Positions 54,492 through 64,000 of a DNA stretch of 64,000 nucleotides are shown one piece after another. A program made the translations under genes and the position numbers. Each line of letters opens with the position of its first letter. Position 1 is the stretch's first letter. Origin of the DNA: Palsa-851 sp963791435 (GTDB lineage Bacteria > Chloroflexota > Dormibacteria > Aeolococcales > Aeolococcaceae); NCBI GenBank assembly GCA_963791435.1, contig CAWBSL010000001.1:1054001-1118000 (forward strand). Reading direction: 5' to 3'. The notes beneath the pieces were generated by a model. That model had not been told where the DNA came from. It ran no database searches and was given only the letters and a program-made list of their open reading frames with translations.

Positions 54492-55532
54492 ATGACTTCC
54501 ACACCAGCGCCCGCCGGGAACGCCGTCAACCGCCAGTGGCGCCTCGCGGCACGCCCGAAAGGCCTTCCCAAGGCAACCGACTGGGACTTCGGCACCGAGG
54601 CAATCCCGGAGCCCGAGGACGGCAGCTTTCTCGTGCGCGTCCTCTACATCTCGCTCGACCCGGCGATGCGCGGATGGATGAACGAGGGCCGGTCGTACGT
54701 GCCGCCGGTCGGCATCGGCGAGGTCATGCGCGCGGGAGGCGTGGGCAGGGTGGTCGCGTCGCGACATCCGGATTTCAGCGTGGGCGACCACGTCAGCGGC
54801 ACGTTCGGCGTGCAGGAGTACGCGATCAGTGACGGCCGGGGCGTGATCCGCGTGTCACCCGAGACCGCGCCGCTGCCGCAGTACCTGAGCGTGCTCGGCA
54901 TGCCCGGGATGACTGCGTATTTCGGGCTCCTCGAGGTCGGCCATCCCGTGGCCGGCGAGACCGTCGTGGTGTCGGCTGCGGCTGGTGCCGTGGGTCAGCT
55001 CGTCGGTCAGATCGCGAAGATCAAAGGCTGCAGGGTCGTCGGCATCGCGGGTGGCACCGAGAAGTGCCGGTTCATCGTCGATGAGCTCGGGTTCGACGCC
55101 GCCGTCGACTACAAGAGCGAGGATGTCCGCGCGGCGCTTCGCGAGCACTGCCCGGACCGCGTGGACGTGTACTTCGACAATGTCGGCGGCGAGATTCTCG
55201 ACATCGTGCTGACGCGTCTCGCGCGGCATGCGCGCATCGTCATCTGCGGATCGATCTCCCAATACAACAACGACGGGCCGTCGCGCGGCCCGTCGAACTA
55301 CATGACGCTGCTCGTCGACCGGGGGCGCATGGAGGGATTCGTCGTTTTCGACTATGCCAAGCGCTACGCGGAAGCCGCGCAGGAGATGGCGGTCTGGCTC
55401 GCCGATGGCCGGCTGCAATCGCTCGAGCACATCGTCAGCGGGATCGAGCGCTTCCCCGAGACGCTGCTGGCGCTGTACAGCGGGGAGAACTTCGGGAAGT
55501 TGCTCCTCAGCGTTGGCGGCGAGGCGGCCTAG
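54492..55532 (+). CDS. NADP-dependent MDR oxidoreductase (leukotriene/CurA-type alkenal reductase)
   Basis: A 346-residue medium-chain reductase of the zinc-free group that reduces the double bond of alpha,beta-unsaturated carbonyls. The N-terminus RQWRLAARPKGLPKATDW and YISLDPAMRGWM are typical. The nucleotide fold has VVSAAAGAVGQLVGQIAKIKGCRVVG near residues 158-183, and DVYFDNVGGEILD and CGSISQYN follow. The stop overlaps the convergent site-2 protease gene by four bases. Confidence 0.92.
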   Translation: MTSTPAPAGNAVNRQWRLAARPKGLPKATDWDFGTEAIPEPEDGSFLVRVLYISLDPAMRGWMNEGRSYVPPVGIGEVMRAGGVGRVVASRHPDFSVGDHVSGTFGVQEYAISDGRGVIRVSPETAPLPQYLSVLGMPGMTAYFGLLEVGHPVAGETVVVSAAAGAVGQLVGQIAKIKGCRVVGIAGGTEKCRFIVDELGFDAAVDYKSEDVRAALREHCPDRVDVYFDNVGGEILDIVLTRLARHARIVICGSISQYNNDGPSRGPSNYMTLLVDRGRMEGFVVFDYAKRYAEAAQEMAVWLADGRLQSLEHIVSGIERFPETLLALYSGENFGKLLLSVGGEAA

Positions 55533-56674
55533 GCCGCCACTCGCGCGGCAATCCTTCCCGGGCCGCCATGGAAGAGGCGCGCAACGTCGCTCGGCGAGAC
55601 GACGCCGACAAGGGTTCCACCGTCGTAGACCATCGCCCGGCCATCTGACGCGGGTCCGATACGCTTGAGCAGATCGGTGAGCTGCTCGTCCTGACGGGCA
55701 GTTGGGACGCGATCCACGGGGATGGCGATGTCGATGGCGCGGCGGTTGCCGCGCTGCTGGGGCGGCACCTGCTTGATGCCGCGCATGGTGACCAGGCCGT
55801 CGATCCGCCCGTCGATGCTGTGGGTCGGGAAGGACGTGAACTGATGGCCCATGACGTACTGGTCGACGAGCAGCTCGACGGTGATCCAGGACGGGACGAT
55901 CACGGGATTCTTCGACATCACGTCACCGACGAGGACGCCCTCGAGCGCATGACGGGCCTGCTCCCCGTTCGCCTCGCCGCGTGCGGCGGTGTCGAGAAAC
56001 CAGCCGATGAGCATCAGCCAGAGGCCGCCGACCGCTGACAGGAAGAAGAGGTCGAGGACGCCCACGCCGATGAGCAGCACCGCGAAGAAGCGACCGGCTC
56101 GCGCTGCCGCCACGGTGGCCTTTGTCCGGTCCTTTGTCCTGCTCCAGAGGAAGCCTCGAAGGATGCGGCCGCCGTCGAGGGGAAACGCCGGGATGAGATT
56201 GAACACGAGGAGGAGCAGGTTCACGACCGCCAGCCACTCGGCGACGACGATCACGAGGGGCGGTGCGCCGATCTCCAAAAGCAACCAGGACGCTCCGACA
56301 AAGACGGCGGTCAGTGCTGCCGTCACGGCCGGTCCGATCGCAGCAACCAGCATCTCCGTCCTGCCGGTCTGCCAGTCGCCGCTCATCTGGGCGACGCCGC
56401 CGAACAGCCAGAGCTTGATGCCCTGGACCTCCATGCCGCGCCGGCGGGCAAGGAGAGCATGAGCAAGTTCATGAGCGGTCAGCGAGGCGATCAGGAACAT
56501 CGCAGCAATCACCCCGACGATCCACGCGAGCCAGCCCGGCGTTCCGGGGACGGCGTCCGGGACCGCCCCTGCGGCAACGCCGTAGGCGAGCAGAGCGCCG
56601 ATGACGAGCACGCTCCAGTCCGCCGTGATCTTGATTCCGGCGATACGAGCGATGGGGACGCCGCCTTTGTTCAT
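55529..56674 (-). CDS. Site-2-type zinc metalloprotease (M50) with CBS domains
   Basis: A 381-residue membrane protease. The zinc site is HELAH in SLTAHELAHALLARR (near residues 68-82), with the third ligand Asp in IPAFPLDGGR. About six membrane helices precede two CBS domains (from about residue 245), which bind adenine nucleotides in relatives and probably tune activity. Members cut membrane-bound factors; the target is unknown. GTP- or ATP-type ligand is not readable. Confidence 0.92.
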   Translation of the reverse strand: MNKGGVPIARIAGIKITADWSVLVIGALLAYGVAAGAVPDAVPGTPGWLAWIVGVIAAMFLIASLTAHELAHALLARRRGMEVQGIKLWLFGGVAQMSGDWQTGRTEMLVAAIGPAVTAALTAVFVGASWLLLEIGAPPLVIVVAEWLAVVNLLLLVFNLIPAFPLDGGRILRGFLWSRTKDRTKATVAAARAGRFFAVLLIGVGVLDLFFLSAVGGLWLMLIGWFLDTAARGEANGEQARHALEGVLVGDVMSKNPVIVPSWITVELLVDQYVMGHQFTSFPTHSIDGRIDGLVTMRGIKQVPPQQRGNRRAIDIAIPVDRVPTARQDEQLTDLLKRIGPASDGRAMVYDGGTLVGVVSPSDVARLFHGGPGRIAARVAA

Positions 56675-56739
56675 CGTGCGTCTCTTATCGTGAGCGCCGG
56701 CGCTTTCATCTGCATGAACGTACCCATTCCGAAGCTGAA

Positions 56740-58053
56740 TTAGCCTGCGTCTCTCACCGATGCCGCGACCGGGCCAGCAACACGATCGCCCCCGGCGAGC
56801 TTGGGACGCGCGGTACGCGCGACCAGGATGCACCAGGCCGCCGCCATCAGCAGGAGCACCCACGGAGTGGCCCGGCCGGGAAAGCCGACGGTGTTCTGCG
56901 ACAGGTCGCCGAGGCTTGCGAACGACAGCAGCGCCCAGACGGCGAACACGCCGGCAGTCGCCGGCCCGGGCCACGGATGCTCACCTGGTCGGCCGGCCAG
57001 CCAGGCGATTCCTGCGATGAGCACTGGGGCGAGCAGCGTCAGGTCATGTCCGAGCAGATGCGGTGAGGCGAAGAGCGAAAGCGTCACCGCCGCACAGAGC
57101 GTCGGCTCGAAGAGGTCGGGGCGCCGGTGGGCGACCGTCCCCAGCCATCCGGCAACGGCTGCTGCCCCGATGCCGGCCGCGACGGCGAGCAGAAAGACCC
57201 CGGGAGCGCGCCCGAGGAGCGAGCCGAAGAGACCGCTCGTGCCCTGCATCTGCGCCGTTGGCGAGTTGCTCGGCATCGCGATCGCCGTCAGGAACGAGCC
57301 CAGCGATCTCGGTCCGGCGCCGATCAGGCCGACCGCGAGGCTCGCCGCCGCTCCGAGGATCGAGCCGAGCAGCGCGCGCCAGTCCCGCCTTCCGATCATG
57401 TACGCGGCGATCCCGATCACAAGCTGGGGTTTGGCGATGGCCGCGGTGAACCCCAGTGCGAACCCGGCGGCACCGGGCTTGTCGCGCCTCCAGAGCGCGT
57501 AGGCGCAGGCGAGCCCGAGCACGGACACACCATCCCACTGGCCCTCGAGAAAGAGCAGCCCGGTGCCGAAACCGGCAAGCGCCACCAGGACAACCGCCAG
57601 ACGGGGCAAGCGCGGCAGGGACGCCGGCCACGGCGCGGCGCGGGTCACGAGCAGGAGTGAGAGCGCCATGAGCGCCAGCTGAAGCAGGGACCATGCGCGC
57701 CAGGCGGCGCCGGCGCCGAGCAGGCTGAACGGCAGGGCGATCACGGCAGCCGCGGGCGGGTTCTCGAACGGGATGTCGTCGTGGCCGGCCGGAGCGCCTG
57801 TCTGGACGAGCGTCTCGCGCTCGGTGGCCTCGTCATAGATCTGCCCGGCGTGTCCCTCGCGAATCAGTGTCGAGGCGACGTAGGTCCCGGCGAAGTCACT
57901 GGTCGGCGAAAGCGATGCCGGGACGACTGCCCAGACCTGGACGTAATGGGCAAGGACGATCGAGGCGACGGTGATGAGTGCGGCGGCGAACCACTTCGGA
58001 CGTTGGGACAAGGCGTTGCCCACTCTATGGCCACGCCGCCACGCCGCCGTCAA
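56740..58053 (-). CDS. GT87-like (DUF2029) membrane glycosyltransferase
   Basis: A 437-residue protein with about ten membrane helices, resembling the DUF2029/GT87 polyprenol-phosphate-sugar-using mannosyltransferases. The N-terminal loop SDFAGTYVASTLIREGHAGQIYD and the PFENPPAAAVIALPF stretch are the usual outer loop with conserved acidic residues, and GFTAAIAKPQL follows later. It would add a sugar to a lipid-linked glycan outside the membrane. TTG start; a GTG ten codons later is possible. It follows the macrodomain gene by seven bases. Confidence 0.78.
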   Translation of the reverse strand: MTAAWRRGHRVGNALSQRPKWFAAALITVASIVLAHYVQVWAVVPASLSPTSDFAGTYVASTLIREGHAGQIYDEATERETLVQTGAPAGHDDIPFENPPAAAVIALPFSLLGAGAAWRAWSLLQLALMALSLLLVTRAAPWPASLPRLPRLAVVLVALAGFGTGLLFLEGQWDGVSVLGLACAYALWRRDKPGAAGFALGFTAAIAKPQLVIGIAAYMIGRRDWRALLGSILGAAASLAVGLIGAGPRSLGSFLTAIAMPSNSPTAQMQGTSGLFGSLLGRAPGVFLLAVAAGIGAAAVAGWLGTVAHRRPDLFEPTLCAAVTLSLFASPHLLGHDLTLLAPVLIAGIAWLAGRPGEHPWPGPATAGVFAVWALLSFASLGDLSQNTVGFPGRATPWVLLLMAAAWCILVARTARPKLAGGDRVAGPVAASVRDAG

Positions 58054-58060
58054 GCGGGCG

Positions 58061-58590
58061 TCACAGGGCCCTCGCGAATACCTCGAGGTCCGTATCGGAG
58101 AACAGCGCGAAGGTGATCTCGCGAAGGGCGGTCTCCGGGATCTCGAGCGCGGCGATCGCCTCCTGAATGGCTATCGGGGCTGCCTCATCGATCGGGAACC
58201 CGTAGATGCCGGTGCCGATCGCGGGAGCCGCCACTGTGGCGCACGAGTGCTGCGCGGCAAGCGAGAACGGCGGTTCGGTATGCGGACGCCAGCAGTCCCG
58301 GCTCATCGTGGTCGCCGTCGCGCCAGCGCGGACCGACCGCGTGGATCACGTACTTCGCGGGCAGCCGGCCGGCAGCGGTGATGACTGCAGATCCCGTGGG
58401 GCATCCCGGATAGCGGTCGCGAAGCTGACGCATCAGTTCCGGACCACCGGCTCGGTGCACAGCGCCGTCGACGCCCCCGCCACCGGCGAGCGACGCGTTG
58501 GCGGCGTTGACGATGGCGTCGACGCTCAGCGTCGTGATGTCGGCGCGGCGGAGCGTGATTCGGCCCGAGCCGGCATCGCGAACGAGCCGG

Positions 58591-58607
<17 letters not shown>
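58061..58607 (-). CDS. Macrodomain ADP-ribose-binding protein with an apparent +1 frameshift
   Basis: A macrodomain of the type that binds or removes ADP-ribose and O-acetyl-ADP-ribose. The first frame has ITTLSVDAIVNAANASLAGGGGVDGAVHRAGG and ends properly at GLLASAYRTA; the second frame has SLAAQHSCATVAAPAIGTGIYGFP and the last 40 residues. Dropping one C near 58265 gives AYRTAFSLAAQHS, the exact family consensus. The start overlaps the fabF stop by up to 17 bases. If the shift is real, the product lacks its second half. Confidence 0.85.
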
Positions 58608-59844
<1,237 letters not shown>

Positions 59845-59848
<4 letters not shown>

Positions 59849-60675
59849 ACCTTGGCCTCCGCGGGCTCAATGGACGGCGCACCCTGGGAGTGGTAGCCAC
59901 CGTCGACGTGGATCATCTCGCCGGTGATGCCGCGCGAGAGGTCGCTGAGCAGGAACGCGGTGGCATCGGCTACCGGCCCGCTGTCGTCGCTGTCCCACCC
60001 AAGCGGGGAGCGCTGTCCCCAGGACGATTTCAGGGTCTCGAATCCCGGGATCGAGCGCGCTGCGATCGTCCCGATTGGCCCTGCGGAGATGGCGTTGACG
60101 CGGATCCCGCGTGGCCCGAGCTCGCGTGCGAGATACCGCACGATCGCCTCGAGCGCCGCTTTCGCCGGCCCCATCCAGTCGTAGGCCGGCCATGCGACAC
60201 GGGCATCGAAGGTGAGCGTGACCATGGATCCGCCGGACGCCGGCATCAGCGGCGCGAATGCGGCCGCGAGCGTCTGGAGCGAGTAGCTGCTGACATGAAA
60301 GGCGGCGCTGACCGAGCTCCACGGCGCCTCGAGGAATCCGCCGCCCAGGCAATCGGCGGGAGCGAAGCCAATCGCATGGATGACGCCGTCGACGCCACCC
60401 CAGGTGGTCCGCACGTGCTCTGCGACAGCCTGGACCTGGGCAACGTCGGTGACGTCCATCTCGAGGACTTCGGGCACCGGGTTCAGGCGTTGCGCGCTCC
60501 GCCGGGTCAGGCTCATCGCCCTGCCGAATGACGTGAGCATCACCTCTGCGCCCGCCGCCTGAGCGGCAGCGGCGATCGCGAAAGCGATGCTTTTCGGGGT
60601 CAGGACCCCGGTCACGACGATGCGCTTTCCACTGAGAAGGCCGTGTGCCGGGGTCGACGGATTCTTGGTGCTCAC
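59845..60675 (-). CDS. fabI: Enoyl-ACP reductase, FabI/InhA type
   Basis: A 276-residue NADH-dependent reductase that finishes each cycle of fatty acid elongation. TGVLTPKSIAFAIAAAAQAA is the nucleotide-binding start; the catalytic Tyr and Lys are in PAYDWMGPAKAALEA. PAYDWM and the AISAGPIGTIAA region are closer to mycobacterial InhA than to E. coli FabI. GTG start; TATAAG within the palindrome CCTTATAAGG (60686-60695) lies 11 bases ahead. First gene of fabI-fabF-macrodomain. Confidence 0.92.
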
Positions 60676-60685
60676 TGGCGACGTA

Positions 60686-60695
60686 CCTTATAAGG
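60686..60695 (-). promoter_or_regulatory. -10-like palindrome upstream of fabI
   Basis: The 10-bp palindrome CCTTATAAGG contains a plausible -10 (TATAAG) 11 bases before the GTG of fabI. Confidence 0.35.
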
Positions 60696-60714
60696 CTCGG
60701 AGTGGGATCCGCAG

Positions 60715-61494
60715 TTACGCAGACACGATCTCGAGCATCGCAGCGTGCCAACGCGGCGTCCCCGCCAGGATGTCCCCGCTGACGAACAGGGCCTGGGGGT
60801 CGCCGGCCCAGTCCGTCACCACGCCGCCGGCCTCACGCACCAGCAGCGCGCCCGCCGCGATGTCCCAGAGGCCGAGGCCCAGCTCGAAGTAGCCGTCAAA
60901 CGCGCCGGCGGCGACGTAGGCGAGGTCGAGGCTCGCCGCCCCGGCACGTCGAAGATCCTCAAAGCGCTCCAGGGCGGCGGTCATGATCGGCAGGTACCGT
61001 GGCAAACGCTCCTTGCGGCGAAACGGGAATCCGGTGGCGACCACGCCCGCGCCCCGGTGGCTGGAGACGGACATGCGGCGCCCCTCCCGATCGAACGCGC
61101 CCTGACCTTCGGCCGCACTCCAGGTCTCGCCGAGAAGTGGTGCCGCCACGGCGCCAACGACCGGCCGACCCTCCTCGATGAGGGCAACGCTCACGCCAAC
61201 AACCGGAAAGCCACGCAGGAAGTTGGTGGTCCCGTCCACGGGGTCGATCACCCACATGCGATCGGCGCGGCGACCACCGGACTCTTCAGCCAGGATCGCA
61301 ATATCAGGCGCGCCTTCGCGGAGGACCTCGATGGCCGCACGCTCGGCCGAGCGATCGACGTCGGTGACGTAATCTCCGGGGCTCTTGACCTCGGTGGTCA
61401 GCGTCCCGGGCCGGGCATGCGCCCGTGCGACCAGTTCCCCGGCCGCCGCGGCGGCGGCGACGGCAAGGTCACGCAGAGTTTCGCGCTGCAGCAC
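60715..61494 (-). CDS. suhB: Inositol monophosphatase family protein
   Basis: A 259-residue magnesium-dependent phosphatase. The metal sites are LAEESGGR (Glu), VIDPVDGTTNFLRGFP near residues 81-96 (WxxDPxDGT) and LGLWDIAAGALLVREAGG near 204-221. Substrates in the family include inositol phosphate, fructose bisphosphate, NADP and histidinol phosphate, so naming it SuhB is by family likeness. GTG start. The first 97 bases overlap the reading frame of the upstream GGDEF-EAL gene. Confidence 0.88.
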   Translation of the reverse strand: MLQRETLRDLAVAAAAAAGELVARAHARPGTLTTEVKSPGDYVTDVDRSAERAAIEVLREGAPDIAILAEESGGRRADRMWVIDPVDGTTNFLRGFPVVGVSVALIEEGRPVVGAVAAPLLGETWSAAEGQGAFDREGRRMSVSSHRGAGVVATGFPFRRKERLPRYLPIMTAALERFEDLRRAGAASLDLAYVAAGAFDGYFELGLGLWDIAAGALLVREAGGVVTDWAGDPQALFVSGDILAGTPRWHAAMLEIVSA

Positions 61495-63971
61495 CCGAAG
61501 AGGGTACGCGCCGCGGGCGCGAGGGCTTGCGCTTGGCTGGGGCCTATGTTCAGATGGGCCTGTTTCGCTGGGGCCGCCTTCGCCGCCGCTTCGGGAACCG
61601 GAGCCGCGGTCGTCGCCGTCACTGGAGCTGCGTCCGCTGGGGATGGGTTCGCGGGCACCGGCTTCGGTGGCGTCACTGGAACTACCTTGGCCGGAGCTAC
61701 GTACGGCGGAACCACCTTCGCCGTCGGCGTCTTCTCCGGGGCTGCCGTGACCGGAACTGCCTTCGCCGGGGTCACCTTCACGGGAATCACCTTTGCCGGA
61801 GGCGCCTTCGCTGGGGCTGCCGCTACCGGGACCGCCTTCACCGGGGATGCCTCGGCTGGGACGGCGATCACGGGAACAGCCTTCGCCGAGGCTACCTTCG
61901 CCAGAACCACCTTCGGTGTAGGTGCCTTCGCCGGAACCGCCCTCGCCGGAACTGCCTTAGCCGGGGCTGTCGCCGGGACTGCCCGCGAAGGGGCTGCCTT
62001 GGCGGCCACTGCCTTCCTCGGAGCCGCGACGGGCGCCGCCGCCGTCGTGGCGCGCCCGAAGACAGCGGGATCGAGGCCGCCCTTGCTCAGCAGCGCCTCC
62101 ATCGCCTCGACGTCGCACGGACGGGCAAGGTGGTAGCCCTGCGCCATCGCGCAGCCGAGCTCGTTGAGGCGCTTGACCTGGAGCGGAAGCTCGACGCCCT
62201 CGGCGACGAGCGCGAGGCGGAGCGCCTCACCGTGGCGGACGACCGTTCGCGCCGGCTCCCCACTCGAGTTGGGATCCCCGAGCTCCGCGACGAGCGGCCG
62301 CGCGATCTTGAGGATGTCGATCGGCAGGCGGCGCAGGTACGCGAGCGAGGTGTATCCGGTGCCGACGTCGTCGATCGCCACATGGACACCGGCTCGTTGA
62401 AGCGCGTCGAACGTGGAGATCGTTCCGGGGAGATCCGCGAGCACTGCGTTCTCGGTGAATTCGAGGATCAGGCAGGACGGATCGACCTGAACCCTGGCGA
62501 GGCAGCGCGTCACGCGGTCGACCACCGCCCCGCTGACCAGCTCTCCGGCCGAGACGTTGATCGACATCGCCAGCTCAGGGGTGGCCGGGTATGCGGTCTG
62601 CCATCGCTTCAGCTGATCGCATGCGGTCCGCATGACGTACTCCTCGATCCGCTCGATCAGCCCGCACTCCACTGCCACCGGCAGGAAGTTGAGCGGGGCG
62701 ATCAGGCCGCGCACCGGATGCGCCCAGCGGACGAGCGCCTCGGTACCAAGGATGATCCCGGTGCGCAGCTCGATGATCGGCTGGTAGTGGAGAACGAGCT
62801 CTCCCTTGTTGAGCGCGGACTCGAGCTCCTCGGCGAGGTTCCGATCGGCAGAGCCCGCCGTCGAGCCGCCGTGGATTCGGTAGGTGCCGGAACCGGCCTC
62901 GCGCGCGTCCTTGGCAGCCGCGCTCGCCTTGCGGAGCAGCGTGGACGCCGATCCATCCTCGGCGCCCGCGCAGGCGAGGCCGACCGACGCCTTGACGGAC
63001 ACGGCGCCTCCCTCGGTCACCACCGGGGCTGCCAGCGCTTCAACCACCCGCTGGGCGATCAGCTCGGCCTCGCGCGGATGCAGCACTTCGGGCAGGAGCA
63101 GCGCGAACTCGTCGCCGCCGAGCCGGGCAGCAGTGTCGGTCCGGCGCAGGCACTCGTGGAGCCTGCGGGCGACCTCGACGAGCACGGCGTCCCCGGCGGC
63201 GTGGCCGTTCTCGGCGTTGATGCGCCGGAAGTCCTCGAGATCGACGGAGACGACGCTCACGACATGGCGCTCCGGGTCGCGTTCGAGGAGGGCTCGCTCC
63301 ATGCGGTCGATGAAGAGGACGCGGTTGGCGAGTTGCGTGAGCGGATCGTGGAAGGCTCGATCAGCGAGCTCGCCCTGAAGGACGGCGAGCCGCACCAGCC
63401 CGTCATGGAGACGGCTGCGCTCGATCGTGAGTGCGACCTGGCTGGCGAGTTCCTGGAGCTGTTCATCGTTGGAGCGCGATTCGCCGCTTTCCGAGGCGCG
63501 CATCCCGAGCGCGAGATACCCGACGGTTCGAGAGCCGTGCCGCAGCGTGATCGCGAGGCCGCGGGAGACTCCAAGCCGGATGCAGAGCCGGGTGACCCAC
63601 GGATCCGACGCATGCTCGGCGATGTGCACGACCCCGTAGATCGGCGGCGTGAGCGCCAGGTCGTCATCCTCGAGGTCGCTGGAGCGCATCACGTCGACTG
63701 GCTCGCCGCGGCGCACCGTCGTCCGAAATGCTGCGCCGGCGCCTGTCTCGGGGAGGAGCGTCAGCTCGGCGCAGTCGGCCCCGAAACGAACGCTCGCACG
63801 CTGGAGTACCTCGACCGAAGCGGCGTCGAGGTCGCGCGCTTCCAGGAGCGCCTGCGTGGTGGCGAACAGGAAGCCGAGGCGGGTCTTCTCGCGATGCACG
63901 AGGGCCCAGGAGGCACCGGCGATCGCCAGCGCGATGATCGAGACTGCGAGGACGGCGAGCCAGACAGCCAT
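61398..63971 (-). CDS. GAF-GGDEF-EAL cyclic-di-GMP protein with a long Ala/Pro/Lys-rich tail
   Basis: An 857-residue membrane protein: one N-terminal helix (4-25), a GAF-like sensor (about 35-185), a GGDEF domain with intact GGDEF at 285-289 and an RxxD inhibition site at 276-279, and an EAL domain with EAL at 411-413, LEFTEN, IDDVGTGYTSL and ILKI. Both diguanylate cyclase and phosphodiesterase motifs look complete, so it may make and break cyclic di-GMP. Residues 643-803 form a low-complexity tail of KAVP/AKAP-type repeats. The frame runs 97 bases into suhB; a +1 shift in the tail would instead stop at 61550. Confidence 0.92.
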   Translation of the reverse strand: MAVWLAVLAVSIIALAIAGASWALVHREKTRLGFLFATTQALLEARDLDAASVEVLQRASVRFGADCAELTLLPETGAGAAFRTTVRRGEPVDVMRSSDLEDDDLALTPPIYGVVHIAEHASDPWVTRLCIRLGVSRGLAITLRHGSRTVGYLALGMRASESGESRSNDEQLQELASQVALTIERSRLHDGLVRLAVLQGELADRAFHDPLTQLANRVLFIDRMERALLERDPERHVVSVVSVDLEDFRRINAENGHAAGDAVLVEVARRLHECLRRTDTAARLGGDEFALLLPEVLHPREAELIAQRVVEALAAPVVTEGGAVSVKASVGLACAGAEDGSASTLLRKASAAAKDAREAGSGTYRIHGGSTAGSADRNLAEELESALNKGELVLHYQPIIELRTGIILGTEALVRWAHPVRGLIAPLNFLPVAVECGLIERIEEYVMRTACDQLKRWQTAYPATPELAMSINVSAGELVSGAVVDRVTRCLARVQVDPSCLILEFTENAVLADLPGTISTFDALQRAGVHVAIDDVGTGYTSLAYLRRLPIDILKIARPLVAELGDPNSSGEPARTVVRHGEALRLALVAEGVELPLQVKRLNELGCAMAQGYHLARPCDVEAMEALLSKGGLDPAVFGRATTAAAPVAAPRKAVAAKAAPSRAVPATAPAKAVPARAVPAKAPTPKVVLAKVASAKAVPVIAVPAEASPVKAVPVAAAPAKAPPAKVIPVKVTPAKAVPVTAAPEKTPTAKVVPPYVAPAKVVPVTPPKPVPANPSPADAAPVTATTAAPVPEAAAKAAPAKQAHLNIGPSQAQALAPAARTLFGCCSAKLCVTLPSPPPRRPGNWSHGRMPGPGR

Positions 63972-64000
63972 GTCTATCCGATCAACCGCAGGGGCACGGC

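Noticed and set aside
60745..62136. Plus-strand frame with pentapeptide-like repeats (FAGVTFTGITFAGGAFAG)
   Set aside because: It is exactly antisense to the Ala/Pro/Lys tail of the GGDEF-EAL protein; the repeat pattern is a mirror of the codon repeats and there is no start or ribosome site.

Overview
The window is GC-rich DNA (roughly two thirds G+C) packed with genes on both strands, with short spacers, many 4-bp ATGA/GTGA stop-start overlaps, GTG and TTG starts, and many start codons that sit only 6-10 bases after a -10-like hexamer with no Shine-Dalgarno sequence (a leaderless layout). The gene content mixes actinobacterial-looking families (MshC-like cysteine ligase, DUF2236, nitrobindin, 13E12/DUF222 HNH protein, InhA-like enoyl reductase) with families common in Chloroflexota and Dormibacterota-type soil bacteria (DUF2330, DUF255, NHL-thioredoxin, TadE/TadG pseudopilins, kumamolisin-type S53 peptidase). 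I infer a high-GC Terrabacteria-group chromosome, most likely Chloroflexota/Dormibacterota or a deep actinobacterial relative; no rRNA or marker phylogeny is available here to settle it. I see no prophage, insertion sequence or CRISPR array: this is ordinary chromosome.

Layout. 1-3.9 kb: cysteine ligase, Nudix, tRNA-Asp, GNAT, PPK2 polyphosphate kinase and an alpha/beta hydrolase. 3.9-10.3 kb: a complete oligopeptide/dipeptide ABC importer split into two convergent units, oppDF facing oppCBA. 10.4-16 kb: DUF2236, nitrobindin, a PIG-L deacetylase coupled to an S9 peptidase, and a DUF2330 surface protein. 15.7-20.5 kb: a MarR-MFS pair with a palindromic operator over its promoter, an aldo/keto reductase and an acyl-CoA synthetase. 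20.7-26.5 kb: S53 peptidase, double-hotdog thioesterase, three TadE/TadG-type genes and a membrane-anchored repeat protein. 26.6-33.4 kb: a histidine-utilisation operon hutH-hutU-hutG-hutI with a SufS-like PLP enzyme coupled as fifth gene. 33.4-44.2 kb: DUF255, two anchored beta-propeller proteins, a CPBP-family protein, purA, NHL-thioredoxin, CbpA and CcdA, so several thiol-redox proteins lie near each other. 44.2-47.3 kb: a two-component system and a PHP phosphoesterase separated by an 11-bp tandem repeat that looks like the regulator's binding site. 47.3-58 kb: an unusual tRNA, methyltransferase, HNH protein, acyl-CoA carboxyltransferase, UppP, MDR reductase, site-2 protease and GT87-like protein. 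58-64 kb: macrodomain, fabF, fabI, an inositol monophosphatase and a GGDEF-EAL protein with a long Ala/Pro/Lys tail.

The most striking global feature is that at least six genes look intact except for one extra base each (alpha/beta hydrolase, acyl-CoA synthetase, HNH protein, a small surface-protein remnant, macrodomain, fabF), and the tRNA at 47.35 kb also has one extra base, giving an 8-nt anticodon loop. All six shifts go the same way (+1). Insertion-biased assembly error is the simplest explanation and fits the fact that fabF is hit; a real tolerance of +1 frames is the exciting alternative. I found no shared four-base codon at the six sites, which argues against simple quadruplet decoding by this tRNA.
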